From positions 1 through 64,000 of the forward strand of contig CAYMUY010000017.1 in NCBI GenBank assembly GCA_964393825.1: DNA of 64,000 nucleotides. The letters are read 5' to 3'. Below the pieces are notes generated by a model. That model did not search any database. It saw nothing but the letters and a program-made list of their open reading frames with translations, and had not been told where the DNA came from. How positions within the stretch are numbered: position 1 is the stretch's first letter; each line of letters starts with the position of its first letter. This document shows positions 53,291-61,600 of this stretch, one piece after another. The DNA comes from PFJX01 sp964393825. GTDB taxonomy: Bacteria; Pseudomonadota; Gammaproteobacteria; Burkholderiales; Thiobacillaceae. The position numbers and the translations under genes are program-made.

Positions 53291-53494
53291 TTACACGGGC
53301 CTGATGGAAGCGGCCAGTTTGCCCTTGGGCCCGGTCTTGACCTCATAGGAGACTTGCTGTGCCTCCTTGAGCGACTTGAAACCGCTGTCCTGAATTTCCG
53401 AAAAGTGGGCGAACAGGTCGTCGCCACCATCGTCAGGGGTGATAAAGCCAAAACCTTTGGCGTCGTTGAACCATTTAACAGTACCGGTAGACAT
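53291..53494 (-). CDS. Cold-shock protein, CspA family
   Basis: A 67-aa OB-fold protein with RNP1 KGFGFIT and RNP2 DLFAHFSEI. It starts MSTGTVKWFNDAKGFGFITP. It binds single-stranded nucleic acid as an RNA chaperone. GAAGGAA precedes the ATG. The 320 bases upstream have no gene and are long enough for the structured leader usual in this family. Confidence 0.95.
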   Translation of the reverse strand: MSTGTVKWFNDAKGFGFITPDDGGDDLFAHFSEIQDSGFKSLKEAQQVSYEVKTGPKGKLAASIRPV

Positions 53495-53814
53495 CTACAT
53501 TCCTTCTTGAAACAAAAAATCCGGACTCGCGCCCGGTTGGGTGCGGTGGCATCAAGGTCTGTAGGGCGGTACTGAAGCGACGGTGCCGTTGCCGGCTGTG
53601 ACTGCTGAACTGAAACTACACGTCTTGAATTGACTGCCAGCCCACCCTACGCGGATCGGTGCGAATAAGCAATTTTTATATATCGCCAAAAAAATACTTA
53701 TGGCATGCGCTCATGCCCTGAGTGTTCCCCCCGCGCCGCCCTGATTGGTGCTGGATGCAGTCCGCTCGGGCCGATGAAGCCGCGCCAGCCCGTCATCCCG
53801 GACTATGATGCTGC
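53495..53814. other. Divergent region between cold-shock and hemolysin-III genes
   Basis: No gene was seen. The part next to the cold-shock gene likely holds its leader RNA. An AT-rich patch at about 53668-53700 is a candidate promoter area. Confidence 0.45.
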
Positions 53815-54432
53815 ATGGATCACGGCGAAAAATTCAATGCCTGGACGCATCTGGCCGGGGCGGTGCTGGCCGTCTTCGGATCTGTCGTGCTCATCGTCCT
53901 GGCCGCGCGTGATGGCGACCCCTGGAAGATCGTCAGCGTCGCGATCTACGGCGCGACCCTGGTGCTGCTCTACAGTTTCTCGGCGCTCTATCACAGCCTG
54001 AGCGGTCGAACGAAAGGCATCCTGCGCAAGCTGGACCACATCAGCATCTATCTGCTCATTGCCGGCACCTATACGCCGTTTTGCCTGGTGACCCTGCGCG
54101 GCCCCTGGGGCTGGTCGCTGTTCGCGGTGGTGTGGGCATTGGCGGTGCTGGGCATGCTGCAGGAACTGAGGCCAATGAAGGGCGCGCGGGTCCTGTCGGT
54201 GGTGATCTATTTCGTGATGGGCTGGGTGGTCATCGTGGCCCTGGCGCCACTCCAGCGGGCGCTGGGGCCGGCCGGTTTTGCCTGGCTCGCCGCCGGTGGC
54301 GTGTTCTACACCACCGGCATCGTCTTCTATGCGCTCGATGGCCGCATGCGTCATGCACATGGCGTCTGGCACCTGTTCGTCCTCGCCGGCGGCGCCTCCC
54401 ACTACGTCACGATCCTGCGCTACGTGTTGTAG
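53815..54432 (+). CDS. Hemolysin III family membrane protein
   Basis: A 205-aa protein with seven hydrophobic segments and the PAQR/HlyIII motifs. SALYHSLSGRTK and KLDHISIYLLIAGTYTPFCL carry the metal-binding His and Asp, and HAHGVWHLFVLAGGASHY carries the last His pair. Family members are membrane hydrolase-like proteins; haemolytic activity is not implied. The gene is monocistronic in appearance. Confidence 0.92.
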   Translation: MDHGEKFNAWTHLAGAVLAVFGSVVLIVLAARDGDPWKIVSVAIYGATLVLLYSFSALYHSLSGRTKGILRKLDHISIYLLIAGTYTPFCLVTLRGPWGWSLFAVVWALAVLGMLQELRPMKGARVLSVVIYFVMGWVVIVALAPLQRALGPAGFAWLAAGGVFYTTGIVFYALDGRMRHAHGVWHLFVLAGGASHYVTILRYVL

Positions 54433-54602
54433 GCGTAACCGGGTTCGGGGCACTCGAGTTGCGGTGGGGATTCGAGACTTTCTTGTCGACTAATATTCAC
54501 TTTTGTCTACAGTCAGTATTGTAGGAAAGTAATGCTGCGCATCCCGAGTGGTGTGGCATCTGCGGGCGCGCACGCTCTGGCAACCAATCGGAGGAGACGG
54601 CC

Positions 54603-54968
54603 ATGAATGACTTTCGGACCGCGCTGATCGCGGTGTTCACCCTCCTGGCATGGGCCTTTTCGGCACTGGCAGGCGCGCAAGACCTCTACAACCCCGCCAA
54701 GCTCTACTACACGGTGTTCTACAAGGAAACGAAATCCGGTGATTGTTACACGCGTACGGTCTACTCACAACACTTCTCGAATGGGCGGGAGGCGCAGTTG
54801 GCCACGACACCTGCCGGTTTCAAACGCTACGGTGCGTGGTGCTGGAAGAAGCCAAATGAAAACTGCGACAAGGAAATCGTGTGGCATGAGCTTCGCCCGT
54901 GGTGTCAGAACAGCGGATGCCGGCTGGGCATATACAAGGATGCCGTTGTTTGCGACAAGAAGCGCTAG
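54603..54968 (+). CDS. Exported Cys-rich protein, 121 aa
   Basis: A signal peptide (MNDFRTALIAVFTLLAWAFSALAG) is followed by a small secreted domain with seven Cys in all. They occur in GDCYTRTV, GAWCWKKPNENCDKE and WCQNSGCRLGIY, and near the end in VVCDKKR. Disulfides are likely in the periplasm. CAATCGGAGGAGACGGCC is a strong ribosome site. First gene of the 54603-58616 cluster. The family is not recognised. Confidence 0.75.
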   Translation: MNDFRTALIAVFTLLAWAFSALAGAQDLYNPAKLYYTVFYKETKSGDCYTRTVYSQHFSNGREAQLATTPAGFKRYGAWCWKKPNENCDKEIVWHELRPWCQNSGCRLGIYKDAVVCDKKR

Positions 54969-55036
54969 AGCACCGCGATCGGGCTGTCGCGTCTGGCATG
55001 GCCGCGCCCTGGATGGAACTGACCGGAGGATTCGCA

Positions 55037-56950
55037 ATGAAAGCGCCTGTCTTTAGGGCACATGGGTCAAGCAGGGTGGATTGGCGGCAGCTGCCGCGGT
55101 TATTCCTGCTGGCGGTGATCGCCTTGTCAGGCTCGCTGGGAGGGCTTGATGCAAGGGCGACGGCATACGAAGAGGTGGAGTGCCAGAGCCCCGATCCCCG
55201 GAGCACGCAGGTCTGGAAGAACTTCGAGAAATTCGTCGTCGAGGAGTACGGCAACAAGCGCCGCCTCAACGGTGATGTGCTGGCCGTGGCCCTGGGGCAT
55301 GCGCTGGGGCGCGTGGCACTGGCGCAGCATGATGACCTCTCCCGGCAGCAGGCCGTCGCCTGTCTGCAACGCGGCGTCGCGCAGTTCTATGCGCAGACCA
55401 ATCTCGTCTACTACGGCAGCGAGGCCGAAGCCATGCGGCGACGGCTGCGTGATTTGGTCAGGGAAGCGTCGTGGGGCGCCCAGGACGACCTGGTGCGGGA
55501 ATACACCGGCGTCACTTCCACACGCCCCGCCTATGCCGTATTGGGTGTTTCCGGACCACCACCGAAACCCGCTTTGCAGCCATCCGTCACGCCCGCGCCC
55601 CGTTACCCGGTTTACCCTCCAAGCCAGCCGCATAGCCCCCGGATACCGCCGGAGACCGAATATTGCAAGCAGGGGGTCTATTCCGGATACAGCGTTGACA
55701 AGGCCAAGTTGCTGATCGCGGAGGCCGTGGCCGCGGAGCGGTATTTGCCGCCAGACTGTTACAACACCACGGACTATCTTGCCTGCAGGAAAGTCAGCGA
55801 TTTGCTGCATTCGGCAATCGATCAACTCACGCAAGTGCTTCTGGTCTCCCGCAGCCCTGTGGGAGAAGGTTGCCGGTACTGTGACCTGAAGGTTCACGGC
55901 TACTCGAGACTGGGCTACACCATCGACAGGATCTCCAAGCGGCTGTACCAAAAAGGGTATCGAACGCCACCGCCAGCGGACATGGGTGGGCACTATTCAA
56001 GGCTGGAAAAGGAGGATCCATGCACAAGGTCACCGTCGCCCGGTGCTCTGTCGATCAGCCCGGTCAGCCGGAACGATTGCCCGCAACACTGTGACGACGC
56101 CGCGCCTCGATGCAGCTACGCCTACTACGTGGCAAGAACCCGGACGTGCGGCTGGCAGGATGACCAGGCCGCGCCGAACCTGCATGCCCTCGAGACAGCG
56201 GATATCTGGGATCGTGCCCGGCGCAGGTGGATCACGCGGGCGGACATCGCCGACATGGAGTTGGGCACCAACCGACCGGGCAGGGACTACACGTCCTTCC
56301 TCCTGGACAGGGACGATCCCGCGCTGTGTCGGGACGCATGCATGACAGATGCCCGCTGCAAGGCGTGGACCTACGTCAAGCCCGGGGTTCAGCATCCCCG
56401 TCAGGCGAAATGCTGGTTGAAAAGCAGTGCTCCCGCGCCAGAGCCTGCCCATTGCTGCATCTCGGGAAAGAAAGACGGGCAGCCTGCCGGAAAGACGGGT
56501 TTTTACGTGGTCAAGGTTGCGGGCCAGGGGTGGCGCAAGCAGGGGAATTCGGGCAGGAAGATCGACGGTTACAAGAAGTTCGTGATCAAGTTGGACGACA
56601 CGGTCAGCAAGCCCATTGCCTACCAGTTCTACCTGGCGTTGCCTGTAAAGAACGACATGCAAAGTTATTTCCGCAGCTGGCGGGACGATGCGCGCAAGCG
56701 CAGCGCGGCGGCCTGTTCCAAGCCTCCGCCGATGTGTCCCTGCGCCCCGGACCCCGATATCTGGATCGGAGACCCACGGTACGCAATCGAGGCAGGCCCA
56801 TTCAAAACGTACGACGAAGCTCGCGCCGCGAGTGGAGACCCGTATATTGCCAATGGGCAGCCGGGAAGCAGCAAGCAGTGGCGTCATGATGACAATCACC
56901 GGAAAGATGAAGTCGAAAGGGATTGCCGCAACATGGGCTACCTGAGGTGA
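55037..56950 (+). CDS. Exported PAN/Apple-domain protein, 637 aa
   Basis: A signal-anchor region (about residues 18-38: LPRLFLLAVIALSGSLGG) is followed by a helical N-terminal part and a Pro-rich linker (about 170-215). A first Cys-rich section (NDCPQHCDDAAPRC) comes next, then a PAN/Apple-like domain (about 405-480: DDPALCRDACMTDARCKAWTY). The C-terminus has a Cys/Pro-rich motif (CSKPPPMCPCAPDPD). GGAGGATTCGC precedes the ATG. PAN domains bind protein or carbohydrate. The role is unknown; it may be a surface or periplasmic adhesin. Confidence 0.75.
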   Translation: MKAPVFRAHGSSRVDWRQLPRLFLLAVIALSGSLGGLDARATAYEEVECQSPDPRSTQVWKNFEKFVVEEYGNKRRLNGDVLAVALGHALGRVALAQHDDLSRQQAVACLQRGVAQFYAQTNLVYYGSEAEAMRRRLRDLVREASWGAQDDLVREYTGVTSTRPAYAVLGVSGPPPKPALQPSVTPAPRYPVYPPSQPHSPRIPPETEYCKQGVYSGYSVDKAKLLIAEAVAAERYLPPDCYNTTDYLACRKVSDLLHSAIDQLTQVLLVSRSPVGEGCRYCDLKVHGYSRLGYTIDRISKRLYQKGYRTPPPADMGGHYSRLEKEDPCTRSPSPGALSISPVSRNDCPQHCDDAAPRCSYAYYVARTRTCGWQDDQAAPNLHALETADIWDRARRRWITRADIADMELGTNRPGRDYTSFLLDRDDPALCRDACMTDARCKAWTYVKPGVQHPRQAKCWLKSSAPAPEPAHCCISGKKDGQPAGKTGFYVVKVAGQGWRKQGNSGRKIDGYKKFVIKLDDTVSKPIAYQFYLALPVKNDMQSYFRSWRDDARKRSAAACSKPPPMCPCAPDPDIWIGDPRYAIEAGPFKTYDEARAASGDPYIANGQPGSSKQWRHDDNHRKDEVERDCRNMGYLR

Positions 56951-56952
56951 CG

Positions 56953-57312
56953 ATGGGATCGGGCGTGTCGGTCCAGGACTCCAGCTTCGCCGTTCTGGCG
57001 GCCATCTGGTTGCTGGTCACGCTGCCCCTGGCGTGGCTGGTGGCCTGGGAGTTGGAAGTCACGACCCACGCTCTGCGTCTTGCCGGCGCCAGCGATGCGC
57101 TACCGATCCTGACACGCGGATATTTGTTTCTCGGGACCTCGGGTATCTATCTGGTTGCCCTGTTACCCGGCTTGCTGGGGCTCGCCTTGCGCCCGTCGCG
57201 CGCCTCCCGCGTCGCGGTCATCGCGTTGACGGTTGCGTTGGTCGCAAGCCTATATTTTGTTTTCCTGGGCTTGCTGGCGGCCATGCTGGCTTATGTAAAG
57301 GTGTTGCTCTGA
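56953..57312 (+). CDS. Small membrane protein, 119 aa
   Basis: Three hydrophobic segments (about 10-33, 54-76 and 86-115) and no motif I recognise. It starts two bases after the PAN-protein stop, so it is co-translated. It probably sits in the inner membrane as a partner of the PAN protein or the next membrane protein. Confidence 0.65.
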   Translation: MGSGVSVQDSSFAVLAAIWLLVTLPLAWLVAWELEVTTHALRLAGASDALPILTRGYLFLGTSGIYLVALLPGLLGLALRPSRASRVAVIALTVALVASLYFVFLGLLAAMLAYVKVLL

Positions 57313-57364
57313 TGGCTGTCTTGGCGCAAAACCTGTCATCTCAAGGTCGAATTCGAGGCTGAAC

Positions 57365-57766
57365 ATGGCCATGCGTGCGCATAGAAACCTCGCCATGCTG
57401 GTGATCGGTCTCTGGTATGCATTGCTTGGGGTGATGTTCCTGATCGTGCGGCCGGAGCTTGCCTATAGCTACGGCCATTGGCTTGGCGAATTTGCCGGGC
57501 ACCTGCCCCAACTCACCTTGACGTTGAGCCTGCCGGTCCTCGGACCCGCCTTCAGCACGCCCTCCCAGGATTACGACAGCGTGTTCTGGCTGGTCTGGGG
57601 CGCGCTCTTGCTGCCGCCCTTGATGCTGCTGCGTCTGCTCTGGCGCGCGGAGGATTCCTGCTCGCTGACGACGGTGCTGCTCTGGGGAGGCGCCCATGCG
57701 CTGTTCACCTGCATTCTTGGCGTGATGGTTGCCTTGGGCCTCTGGCTGCCGTTCTCGGTCGCCTGA
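57365..57766 (+). CDS. Small membrane protein, 133 aa
   Basis: Hydrophobic segments at about 10-27, 45-65, 72-93 and 103-130. No recognised domain. It shares strand and spacing with the 119-aa protein and the TPR gene, so it is part of the same group. Confidence 0.65.
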   Translation: MAMRAHRNLAMLVIGLWYALLGVMFLIVRPELAYSYGHWLGEFAGHLPQLTLTLSLPVLGPAFSTPSQDYDSVFWLVWGALLLPPLMLLRLLWRAEDSCSLTTVLLWGGAHALFTCILGVMVALGLWLPFSVA

Positions 57767-57779
57767 TCGGGCCACGGAC

Positions 57780-58616
57780 ATGGTCGAACCCGGCAATGCT
57801 CCAAACACAGGCCACCCGGGCGAGGCCGGTTCGGATGCCGCAAGCAAGACATGCATCGCACAGCTTCTGAAGGGGTTCGAGCTGATCCTGGGTGACGGGT
57901 CAGCGCGCGCGCTGCATCAGGCTTCGGAGGCTTTTTACCATGCCATCCTCAGCGATGAGATCCGGCCTGAATCCTACGTTGGTCTGGGGTTGTGCTGCTT
58001 GAACCTGGGGGATGCGGGACGCGCCCTGCGTTATTTCGATCTTGCTCTGGTGCATGGTTTCGGTTCAGGCGCATACGCCAGCCTCACCTATGAATGCGAT
58101 GACCCGCACGGCCAGACGCAAAGCTTCGACATCGATCTGGATGCCGTGCTGGGTTGGCGTGCCGCATGCCATCTTGCGCTTCATGCGCCGGCAGCCGCCG
58201 CCAGGGAACTGGCCCGCGTATCGAACGACCCGGCGCTTGAATTGCGCCCAGGACTCGCCGTGCTGCAGGGCAGGATCCGCCTGGCTGATGGTGATCTTGC
58301 CGGCGCACAGCGGTGCCTGGGTGAAGCGCTGGCGTGGGACCCCGAGGAGCCGGATGCGCATTTCCTGCGCGGCCAGCTGCACGCGCAGCGCGGCGACTTG
58401 CCGGCGGCGCTTCGCGCCTATTCGCGGGCGATCAACATTGATCCGGGCGAGGTCGATTTCAGAATCGCCAGAGCGGGAGTGCTGATCACCTTGGGCAACC
58501 ATGAGCGGGCCAGGGAGGATCTCGCGGCCGCCCGGGAGCAACTGGCGGAGCAATTTCCCCAGCCAGAAAAGGAGGCCTTGCTCGCCACCCTGTGTCACAA
58601 GGTTGCCATGGGCTAG
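57780..58616 (+). CDS. TPR-repeat protein, 278 aa
   Basis: Soluble helical repeats: SYVGLGLCCLNLGDAGRALR, then ELRPGLAVLQGRIRLADGDL and AHFLRGQLHAQRGDLPAALR, all TPR-like. No signal peptide. It likely acts in the cytoplasm as a scaffold. The ATG at 57780 is chosen to avoid overlap with the preceding membrane protein. It ends 76 bases before the convergent glucan-synthase gene. Confidence 0.8.
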   Translation: MVEPGNAPNTGHPGEAGSDAASKTCIAQLLKGFELILGDGSARALHQASEAFYHAILSDEIRPESYVGLGLCCLNLGDAGRALRYFDLALVHGFGSGAYASLTYECDDPHGQTQSFDIDLDAVLGWRAACHLALHAPAAAARELARVSNDPALELRPGLAVLQGRIRLADGDLAGAQRCLGEALAWDPEEPDAHFLRGQLHAQRGDLPAALRAYSRAINIDPGEVDFRIARAGVLITLGNHERAREDLAAAREQLAEQFPQPEKEALLATLCHKVAMG

Positions 58617-58692
58617 TTCGCCAGCTCCCGATGGTGTTGGAGCGGGAGGTCAGGCCGGGCCGGTAGCGGGTGCTGAACCGGACGTCGCGTGG

Positions 58693-61600
58693 CTACCTTG
58701 GTGCATCACAAACTGCCACGTTCACGACCACCATGTGTTCGATCTGGTCATCGACCAGGGGGATTGCCATGCCGTCCTGGCCGATGCCGTCGACCGTCAG
58801 GCCGGTTGGCACGGGGCTGTCGGGGCCGGTTTGGCTGACGGTGATGTGGTAGACCGTCTCCCGATAGCGGTAGTGGACCTTGAAGCCTGGCCAGTGCGCG
58901 GGCAGGCAGGGCGCGAGATGCAGCCGGTCCGTCTCCAGGCTCAGGCCGAGCAGGGATTCGACGACGAGCCGATACATCCAGCCGGCCGAGCCGGTGTACC
59001 AGGTCCAGCCGCCGCGGCCGGTGTGGGGTGTGACGGCGTAGACGTCGGCGGCCATGACATAGGGCTCGACCTTGTAGGTGGCGATGGCCTCCTCCGATTT
59101 GGCATGGTTGGCCGGGTTGATCAGGGTGGTCAGTTCCCAGGCGCGCGCGCGGTCGCCGAGCGCGGCGAAGGCCATGGCGGCCCAGATGGCGGCGTGGGTG
59201 TACTGGCCGCCGTTCTCGCGCACGCCGGGCACGTAGCCCTTGATGTAGCCGGGGTCCATGTCCGATTTGTCGAAGGGCGGATCGAGCAACTGGATCAGGC
59301 CGGCGTCGCGGCGCACCAGGTGCTGGTCCAGTGCGTCCATGGCCTGGCGGGCGCGCTGGCTGTCGCCCGCGCCGGACAGCACGGCCCAGCTTTGCGCGAT
59401 GGAATCGATCCGGCATTCGCTGTTTTCCGCCGAACCGAGCGGGCTGCCGTCGTCGAACCAGGCGCGCCGATACCAGGCGCCGTCCCAGGCGTGGCGTTCC
59501 AGGTTCTCGCCCAGGCGCGCAGCTTCGGCGGTGCACAATGCGGCGAACTCGGGATCGGCGTGCCGCTCCGCCAGGACGCCAAACTGGCGCAGGACTTCGT
59601 AGAGGAAGAAGCCCAGCCAGACGCTTTCGCCCTTGCCCTCGATGCCGACCCGGTTCATGCCGTCGTTCCAGTCGCCGGTGCCGATCAGCGGCAGGCCGTG
59701 CTCGCCGTAACGCAAGCCGTGGCGGATGGCGCGCACGCAGTGTTGGTAGAGGCTGTCGCTGAAGTCTGAACGGCCGGGCAGGTCGTAGTAGGAGTCGTCT
59801 TCCGGGTTGAGCGGGCGGCCTTCCAGGAACGTGATGGATTCATCGAGCACGCCGGTGTCGCCGCTGCTCGACACGTAGCGGCAGGTGGCCAGGGCCAGCC
59901 ACAGGTAGTCGTCGGAACAATGGGTGCGCACACCCCGGCCGGCCGGCGGATGCCACCAGTGCTGGACATCGCCCTCTTGGAACTGGCGGCCGGCGCAGAG
60001 CAGCAGTTGCGCGCGCAGCAAGCGGGGCTCGGCATGCACCAGCGCCATCGCGTCCTGCAACTGGTCGCGGAAACCGAAGGCGCCGCCCGACTGGTAATAG
60101 CCGCTGCGCGCCCACATCCGGCAGGCCAGGGTCTGGTACAGCAGCCAGCCGTTGACGAGCACGTTGAGCGACTGGTCCGGGGTCTCCACCTGGACCGCGC
60201 CGAGGATGTGGTTCCAGTACTGCCAGACCGCTTCCAGGGCGTGGCGCGCCGCATGGCTGCCACGGAAGCGATGCACCAGTTGGCTGGCCTCGTCGCCGCC
60301 GGGATTACCGCCCAGGCCCAGGCGGAAGACGATCTCGCGTTCCTGGCCGTCGGCCAGGTCGAAGGCCACCTGGATCGCGGCGCAGGGGTCGAGGCCGCTG
60401 CCTGCCTTGCCGCTCAGGTGTGTGCGCCGCAGCGCCGCCGGGTTGGCCAGGCTGCCGTTGCGGCCGATGAATTCGGTGCGGTTGCAGGTCACGCTGCGGT
60501 TGCTGTCGTCGACGTCGAAGAAGGCGACCCGGTCGGGGAACTCGCTGTTGTATGGGTTGCGGGCGTAGAGCGCGCCACTGTAGGGATCGGCCTCGGTGGT
60601 CACGTGCATGAGCGATTTCGGCCGCAGGTCGCCCAGCACCCATTCCACGTAGCCGGTGGCGGACAGCCGGCGCGGCCGGCCGGATTCGTTGCGCACCTTG
60701 AGCACGGAAAATTTCACCGCCGCATCCAGGGCCACGTAGACCCACAATTCCGAACGGATGCCGGCCTCGGTGTGCTCGAACACGCTGTAGCCGAAACCGT
60801 GCCGGCTGACGTAGGGCGTCGTCCCCCGGCGGGGCAGCGACGTCGGCGACCAGAACCGGCCGGTTTCCTCGTCGCGCAGGTAGAACGCCTCGCCGCCCGG
60901 GTCGGAGACCGGGTCGTTGTGCCAGGGCGTGAGGCGGAACTCATGGGCGTTCTCGCCCCAGGTGTAGGCCTGGCCGCTCTCGGAGATGACGCTGCCGAAC
61001 TGCGGATTGGCCAGCACGTTCACCCAGGGCGCCGGGGTGACCTGCGCGGCCGTGGTGGTGATGACGTATTCGCGCCCGTCCGGGGTGAAGCCGCCGAGGC
61101 CGTTGCCCAGGATCAGGTCCTGGCGCGGCAGTGCGGGGACGGCGGGCGCATCGTCCAGGTCGGTTCGACTGGCGACCAGGCGCGGCACCCGCACTTCCGC
61201 CAGGCCGGGGCGGTTGATTTGTTCCGCCAGGGTGCCCCGGCTGTCGCTGAGGATGACCCGGGCGACAGTCTGGAACAGGGTGCGGTCTTCTTCCGAGATC
61301 TGTTCCGCAGAGCGTACGAAGATGCCGCCGGGCCGGTCCATCGCCTGGGTTTCCAGGCCCACCGCCACCAGGCCGAGGATCTGGTCCTGCAGCACCTGCC
61401 GGTAGCCGGCGCGATCCTCGTTCCAGATCACCAGGTCCACCGCCAGCCCTTTCAGGCGCCAGTAGGCATGGGCCTGGATGAGCTGGCGCACCAGTTCGAT
61501 GTTGGCCAGGTCGGCAATACGCAGCAGCACGATGGGCAGGTCGCCGGAAATGGCATAGCCCCACAGGCCGGATTGCCCGCGCCGGTTGCGCAGCAGCACG

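Noticed and set aside
53815..54432. Calling the hemolysin-III family gene a virulence factor
   Set aside because: The family is widespread in non-pathogens and the name reflects an early assay. Nothing in the context suggests haemolysis.
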